A stretch of 33,058 nt of DNA from UBA11164 sp002420085. Lineage in GTDB: Bacteria > Pseudomonadota > Gammaproteobacteria > Xanthomonadales > Xanthomonadaceae. This document shows, one piece after another, positions 14,738-21,730 of this stretch. The position numbers and the translations under genes were made by a program. The stretch lies in the NCBI GenBank assembly GCA_031976395.1, contig DALYLJ010000013.1, forward strand, positions 1 through 33,058, written 5' to 3'. How positions within the stretch are numbered: the first letter of the stretch is position 1; each line of letters begins with the position of its first letter. The notes beneath the pieces were generated by a model. It searched no databases, was not told the DNA's origin, and saw nothing but the letters and a program-made list of their open reading frames with translations.

Positions 14738-14769
14738 GCCAGCGCGTTCGAGCAATTGCCAGCGCGTTC
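14738..14769 (+). repeat. Perfect 12-bp direct repeat upstream of the DUF3179 gene, 20-bp phasing
   Basis: GCCAGCGCGTTC occurs at 14738-14749 and 14758-14769. The start-to-start distance is 20 bp (about two helical turns), and the second copy ends 18 bases before the GTG start. Same-face direct repeats near a promoter are typical of activator or repressor sites. No regulator is identified. Confidence 0.6.
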
Positions 14770-14787
14770 AAAAAAGGGGAAATCCAC

Positions 14788-15774
14788 GTGCGGTTCTCAT
14801 TCAAACTCATGGCAGCGGCCTCGCTGCTGCTGATCTGCGGTCTCAGCCAGGGCCAGGCGCCCAAGCGCAGCTTCGAGATCGACATCGTCCGACAGACCTT
14901 CGGCTTCGATGCGGATACCCCGACCGATGTGCCCTGGGACGCGGTGATGCAGGGCTGCCCTCGGCGTGACTGCATCCCGGCGATCGACTCGCCGCAGTTC
15001 GTCGCCGCTGCTGCCGCCGATTTCCTGGAAGCCGACGATCTGGTCATGGGCATCGAACTGGCCGGTGTCGAACGCGCCTACCCGACCCGGATCCTCAATT
15101 ATCACGAGATCGTCAACGACACCCTTGGCGAAACCCCGGTCGCGGTGACCTGGTGTCCGTTGTGCGGGTCGGGTCTGGCCTTCGAGCGCGTGCTCGACGG
15201 CAAGCCGGTCGAGTTCGGGGTGTCCGGCCTGTTGCACAACAGTGATCTGATCGTCTACGACCGCGACAGCGAATCGCTCTGGCAGCAGATCACCGCGACC
15301 GCATTCGCCGGTCCGCGCCGGGGTCAGACGCTGAAGACCGTGCCGGTCGCGCTGACCACCTGGAGCGAGTGGCAGGCCGCCCATCCGGAGACCGAAGTGC
15401 TGGCTCCGCCCAGCGACGATCCGCGCTACGCCGCACGCGCGCCTTATGGTGATTACGATCGCAGCGACCGTCTGATCTTTCCGGTAGCGTCGGCGAGTGC
15501 GCGTCTGCATCCGAAGGAAGTGGTTCATGGGGTCGAATTCGAGGGCGGCTCTTTCGCGGTCACCGAGCGCGCCTTGCGTGAGTCGCCGACCGTGGAGACC
15601 GTGGCTGGCGATCGGACCCTGCGCTGGACCCGGCATGCCAATGGCATGGTTGAAGTGGTCGATGCCGACGGCACGGCCCTGGTCGCGCACCGGATGTTCT
15701 GGTTTGCCTGGTACAGCTTCCACGTCGATACCGGTCTGCACGATCGCGCCAGGGACGACAAGGACACTCCCTGA
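14788..15774 (+). CDS. Secreted DUF3179 family protein
   Basis: The 328-residue product has a signal peptide at about 1-22 (FKLMAAASLLLICGLSQGQ), so it is exported. The body shows the DUF3179 hallmarks: ILNYHEIVND, the TWCPLCGSGLAFER pair of cysteines at 123 and 126, FGVSGLLHNSDLIVYDR and SLWQQITATAFAG. The family function is not established. The CxxC-type motif and conserved His suggest a metal or redox site, which is inference. GTG 14788 follows AAAAGGGGA at ideal spacing; the frame is open upstream but lacks a leader. It is followed 57 bases later by the HD-GYP gene on the same strand, with no visible functional link. Direct repeats precede the gene. Confidence 0.9.
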   Translation: MRFSFKLMAAASLLLICGLSQGQAPKRSFEIDIVRQTFGFDADTPTDVPWDAVMQGCPRRDCIPAIDSPQFVAAAAADFLEADDLVMGIELAGVERAYPTRILNYHEIVNDTLGETPVAVTWCPLCGSGLAFERVLDGKPVEFGVSGLLHNSDLIVYDRDSESLWQQITATAFAGPRRGQTLKTVPVALTTWSEWQAAHPETEVLAPPSDDPRYAARAPYGDYDRSDRLIFPVASASARLHPKEVVHGVEFEGGSFAVTERALRESPTVETVAGDRTLRWTRHANGMVEVVDADGTALVAHRMFWFAWYSFHVDTGLHDRARDDKDTP

Positions 15775-15831
15775 GCCGGCGATCGGCGCGACGCCATCCG
15801 GGTCGCGTCGATCCTGCCCTGGATCGTCCCC

Positions 15832-17799
15832 ATGTCAGTGATTGATCTCGTCCGCGTAGGCGGTCGATCCGCCTCGGCGCGCACCACCGGCGCACGCCGA
15901 GGCGGCTGGCGTCGCTTTCGCTTGCGGGCATTGCTGGCTGCGGCCGGCGCATTCGTGCTGCTGGTTCTGCTCGGCAGTGCCCTGCTGACCGCACGGGCGC
16001 TCGATCTCGGCCGCCGCGACATCGCACTCATCGAGCATGTCCGCAGTCTTGAGACGGTGACCGCCCAGATCACCGGCGACGCCGCCCAGTACCTGCGGAT
16101 CGCGCCACGGGATTATCCCGACTACTACCGCGACACCCAGGTCTACTATCAATCGCTGCGCCGGCAGTTGCAGCGAGTCGAAACCCTGCGTGAAGAGTTG
16201 CGGGCACTCGACCGGAGTCAGGGACATGGGGCCTTGACCGCCCTGCTGGCCGGTGATTCCAGCGAGTTCCGCCGCGCCCTGGCGGACTTCGATGCCTTCT
16301 GGACCGAATACCGGGTCGGGCTCGACGAGCGCCTCGGCCCGGATCCGGAAGAGCCGCGACTGGAGTGGGGTGCGAAACACCTCGACTACTTCGGCAGCCT
16401 GCTGCAACGTCATGTCGATGGCGTGTCCTCGGCGGCACGTGCCTACGTGGACCACCATTTCCAGACCGGACAGTGGCTCAGTCAGTACGGGACCATGCTG
16501 GGCTTCCTGCTGGCGGTGGTCATGATCACCGCCCTGTTGCGCTTCCTTGATCGGCGCATCCGGGTGACCCTGGATGGCTGTCAGGACATCGCCCTCGGCC
16601 GGTTCGGTCAGCGGATTCCGGTCGAGCGCGAGGACGAGTTGAGCACCCTCGACGAGGCGGTCAACGACATGTCGAAGCGGATCGCCGGGGTGTTGACCCT
16701 GATCGACGGCGTCCAGCAGGGCGGCGACCTCGACTCGACCCTTGGCCAACTCTGGAGCGCGCTGTCGCAACTCGATCGGGTCGATTGGCTGGCCCTGTAC
16801 GAAATCGATCAGGTTCGTGACTGCGTCGATCTGCGCGGCCAGTATCCCAAGCGCTACGCCCTGCCGGGCGTCGAGGCCGGCAGTCTGCCATGGCAGACGG
16901 GCCGGGCGCGCACGCTACCGGTCGAAATCGATGGCGATGTCGGCGAGCAGGTCATCGGTGGCGCCCTCCATCGCCACCGGTTTGCCTCGGCGATGTGGGT
17001 GGTGATGCCGATGGAAGGCGATCACAGCTTCGCCCTGCTGCTGGCCAGTCGGCAGCCGGATGCGTTGGCTGCGGATTTCGCCGAATTGCTGGGCAATGTC
17101 GCGCCGATCATCGGCCATGGACTCGACAAGACCCTGTTGGCCGAACGGTTGCTGCTGGCCACGGTCAACGGTCTGAGCAAACTGGCCGAGAGCCGTGACA
17201 CCGAGACCGGCAACCATCTGCTGCGGATGAGCCAGTACTCGCGCATCCTGGCCGAGTCCTACGTCAATGCCGGACCGCGCGGCGAGCCCGATTGGAACCA
17301 CGACCAGAGCGGCGAATTCATCCGCGATGTGCTGCGTTTCTCGCCGATGCACGACATCGGCAAGGTCGGCATCCCCGATTCCATCCTGCTCAAGCCTGGC
17401 CGACTGAGCCAGGTCGAGCGCACCGAGATGAACATGCATCCGCTGATCGGCGGCGAGGTTTTGCGCGCCTGTGCCAAGCAGTTGCCGGGGCGCGGCATGT
17501 CGCTGTTCAAAGTGGCGATCGACATCGCCGAGGGCCATCACGAAAAATTCGACGGCAGTGGCTATCCGGTTGGCCTGGCCGGCAAGGACATTCCGCTGGC
17601 CGCGCGAATCGTCGCCATGGCCGATGTCTTCGATGCCCTGACCAGCAAGCGGCCGTACAAGGAAGCCTGGTCGCCCGAGCAGGCGCTGGAATACCTGCGC
17701 CTGCAATCCGGCAAGCATTTCGACCCCGACCTGGTCGCCGCTTTCGAGGACGGTCTGCCGGCCATCCTCGACATCTATCGGGAGCATCGGCACATCTGA
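15832..17799 (+). CDS. Membrane HD-GYP cyclic-di-GMP phosphodiesterase with periplasmic sensor and HAMP
   Basis: The 655-residue product would degrade cyclic-di-GMP at the inner membrane. A basic N terminus leads to helix 1 (about 33-55), then a helical periplasmic sensor (56-218), helix 2 (219-238) and a HAMP segment (about 240-290). A GAF-like module follows (about 300-435) and then the HD-GYP domain. The HD-GYP core is complete: ETGNHLLRM, HD at 507-508 in MHDIGKVGIPD, LKPGRLSQVE, and HH at 569-570. GYP is at 577-579 in FDGSGYPVGL, followed by DVFDALTSKRPYK. Catalytic activity is therefore expected. The ribosome site before ATG 15832 is poor. The signal sensed by the periplasmic domain cannot be read. 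It probably influences biofilm or motility choices. Confidence 0.93.
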   Translation: MSVIDLVRVGGRSASARTTGARRGGWRRFRLRALLAAAGAFVLLVLLGSALLTARALDLGRRDIALIEHVRSLETVTAQITGDAAQYLRIAPRDYPDYYRDTQVYYQSLRRQLQRVETLREELRALDRSQGHGALTALLAGDSSEFRRALADFDAFWTEYRVGLDERLGPDPEEPRLEWGAKHLDYFGSLLQRHVDGVSSAARAYVDHHFQTGQWLSQYGTMLGFLLAVVMITALLRFLDRRIRVTLDGCQDIALGRFGQRIPVEREDELSTLDEAVNDMSKRIAGVLTLIDGVQQGGDLDSTLGQLWSALSQLDRVDWLALYEIDQVRDCVDLRGQYPKRYALPGVEAGSLPWQTGRARTLPVEIDGDVGEQVIGGALHRHRFASAMWVVMPMEGDHSFALLLASRQPDALAADFAELLGNVAPIIGHGLDKTLLAERLLLATVNGLSKLAESRDTETGNHLLRMSQYSRILAESYVNAGPRGEPDWNHDQSGEFIRDVLRFSPMHDIGKVGIPDSILLKPGRLSQVERTEMNMHPLIGGEVLRACAKQLPGRGMSLFKVAIDIAEGHHEKFDGSGYPVGLAGKDIPLAARIVAMADVFDALTSKRPYKEAWSPEQALEYLRLQSGKHFDPDLVAAFEDGLPAILDIYREHRHI

Positions 17800-17940
17800 T
17801 GACGGGTCGGTGCGCATCCAGTGGCCGTGACGGTCGATGAGCCCTGCGACACGGAAACCTCGTCCCTGGTCGGCGGTCCAAGCCGCATGAACGATCGATC
17901 CATCCATCCGGAGGGCCATGTCCGCCCGACCCCGACCCCG

Positions 17941-19380
17941 ATGCCCACCACCACGGCCGGCCCATGGCTGCGGATGGGCCGATGGCTGTTCGCGCTGGTG
18001 GCCATCCTGGCGCTGACCGCCTGCGCCTCGCCCTGGCGCAAGCCCGACCTGCGTCGGCTCTATCTCACCAGTCAGAACGCGGTCGATCAGCCACCGGTGA
18101 TCCTGATTCCCGGAATCATGGGCTCGCGGCTGTTCGACGCTACAGGCCACGAGCGCTGGGTCGGCTCGCTCGGCAAGACCTACTTCTCCGATTATCGCGA
18201 CCTGGCCCTGACGATCGATCCCGAGACACTGCAACCGACGACCGATTTTCAGGCCATCGGCCTGACCGACGAAGTGTCCGGGCGCGATTACTACGCTTCG
18301 ATCGTCAGGGTTCTGGTCGATGCCGGTGGCTATCAGATCGGCACCCCCGGCACACCCGCTGTCTCGGGGCGTCGCTATCTCTATCAGTTCGCCTATGACT
18401 GGCGGCTCGACAACGTCGAAAGCGCGCGTCGCCTGGATGCATTGATCGAGCAGATTCGGATCGATCACGCGCGGCCGGATCTCAAGGTCGATATCGTCGC
18501 CCACAGCATGGGGGGCTTGATCGCCCGCTACTACCTTCGCTATGGCACCAGCGACGTGCTGGATGGCAACGATTTTCCGCTCAACTACCACGGTGGCTCA
18601 CGGGTGCGCAGGATCGCCCTGCTCGGTACTCCGAACCTGGGTTCGGTGGGCTCGCTGCACGCCTTCATCGTTGGCCGTCGGGTCGCCCTTGGCCGAGTCG
18701 CGCCCGAAGTCCTGGCGACCTTCCCGAGCATGTATCAGCTTTTCCCGCATCCGCTGCACGACTGGATCGTATCGGCCGAAGGCAAGGTGCTGTCGCGCGA
18801 TCTGTTCGATGTCGAACTCTGGCGGCGATTCGAGTGGTCGATCTTCGATCCGAGGCGCCGTGCCCGTGTGCTGGCTGAACATCCCGATCCGAGCGAAGGC
18901 GCTCGTCACCTGGAGACGCTGGAGCGCTATTTCGGCAAGCACATCGAGCGCGGACGGCGCTTCGTGTGGTCGTTGACCGTGCCGATCGATCGCGCTCCCT
19001 GGAGCCTGATGACCTTCGGCGGCGATTGCGATCTCACCCCAGCCAGGGTGCTGGTCGAGGACATCGACGGCGAATCGCGGGTGCGCCTGGATCCCCGCGA
19101 CATCGACAATCCGCTGCCGGGCGTCGATTACGACTGGCTGATGCTCGAACCCGGTGACGGTACGGTCACCAAGGCGTCCCTGTTGGCCCGCGACACGCTG
19201 GATCCATTCGTGCCCCGGCACCGCTACATCGCCTTCCCGGTGGCGGGTTCGATGTTCCTGTGCGAGCGCCACGACCGGCTCAGTGCCAACATCAGCTTCC
19301 AGGACAATCTCTTGCAGTTTCTGCTCAATCGCGATCCAGCGATCGGGTTGACGCCGACCGCCGGGGCAGGACTACACTGA
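17941..19380 (+). CDS. LCAT-like alpha/beta-hydrolase lipoprotein (putative lipase/acyltransferase)
   Basis: With ATG 17941 the product is 479 residues. It starts with a lipoprotein signal ending LALTAC, lipidated Cys28, so it is membrane-bound on the outer side of the inner membrane or in the outer membrane. Features of the LCAT/PDAT hydrolase family are VILIPGIMGSRLFD (oxyanion loop), FAYDWRLDN, and AHSMGGLIARYY with nucleophile Ser189. A late GDGTVTKASLL provides the likely Asp region and CERHDRLSAN the likely His. The frame is open to GTG 17821, with another ATG at 17887. 17941 is preferred because it gives a normal signal-peptide n-region, but none of the candidates has a clear ribosome site. 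Substrate is unknown; an acyl ester or phospholipid is likely from the family. The next gene starts 27 bases downstream. Confidence 0.85.
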   Translation: MPTTTAGPWLRMGRWLFALVAILALTACASPWRKPDLRRLYLTSQNAVDQPPVILIPGIMGSRLFDATGHERWVGSLGKTYFSDYRDLALTIDPETLQPTTDFQAIGLTDEVSGRDYYASIVRVLVDAGGYQIGTPGTPAVSGRRYLYQFAYDWRLDNVESARRLDALIEQIRIDHARPDLKVDIVAHSMGGLIARYYLRYGTSDVLDGNDFPLNYHGGSRVRRIALLGTPNLGSVGSLHAFIVGRRVALGRVAPEVLATFPSMYQLFPHPLHDWIVSAEGKVLSRDLFDVELWRRFEWSIFDPRRRARVLAEHPDPSEGARHLETLERYFGKHIERGRRFVWSLTVPIDRAPWSLMTFGGDCDLTPARVLVEDIDGESRVRLDPRDIDNPLPGVDYDWLMLEPGDGTVTKASLLARDTLDPFVPRHRYIAFPVAGSMFLCERHDRLSANISFQDNLLQFLLNRDPAIGLTPTAGAGLH

Positions 19381-19407
19381 CGCCCCACTCGCATCGGAAC
19401 AGCGTTC

Positions 19408-20340
19408 GTGTATCCGCAAATCGAACCCTATGATCAGGGCGTGCTGGCGGTGGATGATCGCCACCGTCTGTACTACGAACAGTGCGGCAATCCGCATGGC
19501 AAGCCGGTGGTGATCGTTCATGGCGGTCCGGGCGGTGGCTGCAATCCCGGCATGCGTCGGTTTCACGATCCGGCGGCCTACCGGATCGTCCTGTTCGATC
19601 AGCGCGGAGCTGGCCGCTCCACCCCGCATGCCGATCTCACCGACAACACCACCTGGCATCTGGTCGCCGACATGGAGCGATTGCGCAGCCACCTCGGCAT
19701 CGAGCGCTGGCAGGTGTTCGGCGGCTCCTGGGGCTCGACCCTGGCCCTGGCCTATGCCGAACGCCATCCCGAGCGGGTCATCGACCTGGTGCTGCGCGGC
19801 ATCTTCCTGCTGCGTCGCTGGGAACTGGAGTGGTTCTATCAGGAAGGCTGCTCGAATCTTTTCCCGGATGCCTGGCGCGACTACCTCGCCGCCATTCCCG
19901 ACGTCGAACGCGGCGATCTGATCTCGGCCTACCATCGACGCCTGACCGATCCCGATCAGGCGGTCCGGCTGGCGGCGGCCCGCGCCTGGTCGATCTGGGA
20001 GGGGGCAACCAGCCACCTCCTGCCCGACCCGGACCTGGCCGCCTCGCATGGCAACCCTCACTTCGCGCTGGCTTTCGCCCGCATCGAGAGCCATTACTTC
20101 GTCAATGGCGGGTTCTTCGAGGTCGAGGGACAGTTGCTGCGCGATGCCGATCGACTGGCTGGGATTCCCGGAACCATCGTCCACGGCCGCTACGACGTGG
20201 TCTGCCCGGTTCGCAGTGCCTTCGATCTGAAGGCGGTCTGGCCGCGTGCCGATCTGGTCGTCTGTCCGCGTTCGGGTCACTCGGCGTTCGAGCCGGAAAT
20301 CAGCCAGGCCCTGGTCGCCGCGACCGACGGCTATCGCTGA
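19408..20340 (+). CDS. pip: Proline iminopeptidase
   Basis: The 310-residue product begins MYPQIEPYDQGVLAVDD and matches S33-family prolyl aminopeptidase over its whole length. HGGPGGGCNPGM is the HGGPG oxyanion motif and FDQRGAGRSTPH is typical of the family. GGSWGSTLALAYA carries the nucleophile Ser107, and VHGRYDVVCP and SGHSAFEPE supply Asp and His. It releases N-terminal proline from peptides in the cytoplasm. GTG 19408 is preceded by GGAACAG. It lies 27 bases after the lipoprotein gene, so the two may share a transcript. Confidence 0.95.
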   Translation: MYPQIEPYDQGVLAVDDRHRLYYEQCGNPHGKPVVIVHGGPGGGCNPGMRRFHDPAAYRIVLFDQRGAGRSTPHADLTDNTTWHLVADMERLRSHLGIERWQVFGGSWGSTLALAYAERHPERVIDLVLRGIFLLRRWELEWFYQEGCSNLFPDAWRDYLAAIPDVERGDLISAYHRRLTDPDQAVRLAAARAWSIWEGATSHLLPDPDLAASHGNPHFALAFARIESHYFVNGGFFEVEGQLLRDADRLAGIPGTIVHGRYDVVCPVRSAFDLKAVWPRADLVVCPRSGHSAFEPEISQALVAATDGYR

Positions 20341-20427
20341 TCGCCGGTCGCGCCAGGGGATGGGCATCGGTCGCCGCGTTGGTCGGCGTCCTGGCCGATT
20401 TCTGCTGCTGGCTGCGTTCACGCCGAT

Positions 20428-20607
20428 ATGGTCAAGACCTATAAAACGCCGTCCGGCGAGGTCCATGTCGATCGACGGATCGGTAAGGAGCGTCGGCAGA
20501 GCAGCGACCGCCGCGAAGAGTTCCGGTTCGAGCCCGGCAAGGAAAACCGACGCAGCGGCAAGGATCGGCGCAAGGCCAACCGCTGGGACGACAGCCACAG
20601 CCGTTGA
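20428..20607 (+). CDS. Small Arg/Lys-rich hypothetical protein with repeated RRxGKxRR motifs
   Basis: A 59-residue ORF starts at ATG 20428 and ends at TGA 20605-20607. It begins MVKTYKTPSGEVHVDRRIG and carries two related motifs, DRRIGKERR and NRRSGKDRR, with DRREEFRFEPGKE between. It is highly charged with no membrane segment or signal peptide. It sits 87 bases after pip. Its stop codon directly abuts the stop codon of the convergent TauE/SafE-like gene on the other strand. There is no obvious ribosome site. The composition (Lys, Glu, Arg, repeats) is unlike a random frame here and suggests a real gene, perhaps one that binds nucleic acid. I do not recognise a family. Confidence 0.55.
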   Translation: MVKTYKTPSGEVHVDRRIGKERRQSSDRREEFRFEPGKENRRSGKDRRKANRWDDSHSR

Positions 20608-21336
20608 TCAGCCGGGCAGGGTCCGACAGCCGAGCGCGACCAGCAGATCGTGGACGGCCGGAATCCGGGCCAGCCAGGGTGCGGTCAGGGTCAGCAGACC
20701 GGCACCGGCGATGGCGGCAGCGGCGGTCACGCGAAATGCCCGACGGGCCAGCCAGGTTGCCAGCCGGGCGCCACTCCAGGTCAATGGCAGCATGATCGGC
20801 AGGGTGCCGAGACCAAAGGCGGCCATGATGGCGGCCCCGGACAGTGCTTCGGCACTGAACCAGGCGGCGGTCAGCAGGGTGGCACTGAGTCCGCATGGCA
20901 GCCAGCCCCAGAGCAGGCCGAGGGCGAACACCCGGGCGGGTGTGCGTGCTGGCAGCAGGCGTCGGTGCAGGGGGGCCATGGTCCGCCAGAGCAGCGCGCC
21001 CGGGGCCGCCAGGAAGGCCAGTCGGCCACGGCTGTCGAGCAGGCGAATGGCCGCCAGGATCAGCACGATTCCGACCGCCATGCGCAGGCCGAGCGCCAGC
21101 CCTTCGATCCGGAACAGGGCCAGCAGGCCGGCGCCGAACCCGCCGACCACTGCGCCGGCCAGGCTGTAACCGATGATCCGTCCGAGATTGGCGAGCAGGG
21201 CGATGCGCAGCGGTGGATTCGGTACCGAACCGGCCGCGATTCCAGCGGCCACCCCGCCACACATGGCCGCGCAGTGGACACCGCCCATCACGCCTGCGAG
21301 CAGGGCTGCCGAGAGGGTGAGCAGGTCGAGCGGCAT
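20608..21336 (-). CDS. TauE/SafE (DsbD_2-like) membrane protein of the cco locus
   Basis: The 242-residue polytopic membrane protein has about six helices. HCAAMCGG lies near the N terminus (H21, C22, C26) and WLPCGLSATLL in the second half (P147, C148). These paired motifs mark the sulfite-exporter TauE/SafE or DsbD_2-like family often found at the end of cbb3 oxidase clusters. The His/Cys/Met residues in helices suggest copper or thiol handling for oxidase maturation, which is inference from context. It is the last gene of the cco run, 21 bases after ccoS. It ends tail to tail with the 59-residue ORF on the plus strand, with no terminator seen between. Confidence 0.88.
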   Translation of the reverse strand: MPLDLLTLSAALLAGVMGGVHCAAMCGGVAAGIAAGSVPNPPLRIALLANLGRIIGYSLAGAVVGGFGAGLLALFRIEGLALGLRMAVGIVLILAAIRLLDSRGRLAFLAAPGALLWRTMAPLHRRLLPARTPARVFALGLLWGWLPCGLSATLLTAAWFSAEALSGAAIMAAFGLGTLPIMLPLTWSGARLATWLARRAFRVTAAAAIAGAGLLTLTAPWLARIPAVHDLLVALGCRTLPG

Positions 21337-21357
21337 GGTTGGTCGGCTGACGCGGCT

Positions 21358-21663
21358 TCAGGACGGGTCCGCACCGCCGCCCATGCCGCTACCTGCACCG
21401 CTGACTGGTGCCGGTGCCGGTGGTTGGGCGGGTTGAGCGGTACCGACGGCGATCGGTCGGGGTTCGATCTCGGGCTGATGCGTTGGTCTTCGATCGACCA
21501 TCGACTCCGGCCGTGGCTCAGGTTCGCGGTCCTCGGCCAGGATGTCCAGGGCCGGGGTTTCCAGATCGTCGAACTGCCCCTGACGCACCGCCCAGACGAA
21601 CACCGCCGCAGCGACCGCGAGCAACACCAGACTGATGGGGATGAGTACGATCAGGATGTTCAT
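21358..21663 (-). CDS. ccoS: cbb3-type oxidase assembly protein CcoS
   Basis: The product starts MNILIVLIPISLVLLAVAAAVFVWAVRQGQFDDLETP, which is the canonical CcoS: a short membrane helix followed by QFDDL-x2-P. An upstream in-frame ATG at 21696 would add 11 residues that CcoS does not have, so 21663 is chosen. The protein is 101 residues, longer than the common 45-70, because of a low-complexity Pro/Glu/Ala/Gly tail after about residue 45. CcoS is needed for cofactor insertion into CcoN. The gene lies 67 bases after ccoI. Confidence 0.9.
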   Translation of the reverse strand: MNILIVLIPISLVLLAVAAAVFVWAVRQGQFDDLETPALDILAEDREPEPRPESMVDRRPTHQPEIEPRPIAVGTAQPAQPPAPAPVSGAGSGMGGGADPS

Positions 21664-21730
21664 GAACCACGCCGGGTTGGCCGAAGTACGCCACATGTGC
21701 TGGATGGCCGGTCATGTCGATCGCCATTGC

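Larger units (their letters stand above)
14476..14787. other. Structured 312-base spacer after tRNA-Pro
   Basis: No gene is supportable here. It holds a perfect 7-bp hairpin TGCGATC-AAT-GATCGCA (14488-14504) just after the tRNA. A long-range 8-bp inverted repeat CGAATCGA (14591-14598)/TCGATTCG (14619-14626) follows, then an intrinsic-terminator-like structure and a pair of 12-base direct repeats, both listed separately. Confidence 0.6.

Noticed and set aside
14515..14787. N-terminal extension of the DUF3179 ORF
   Set aside because: It would bury the terminator and direct repeats in coding sequence and place the signal peptide in the middle of the protein.
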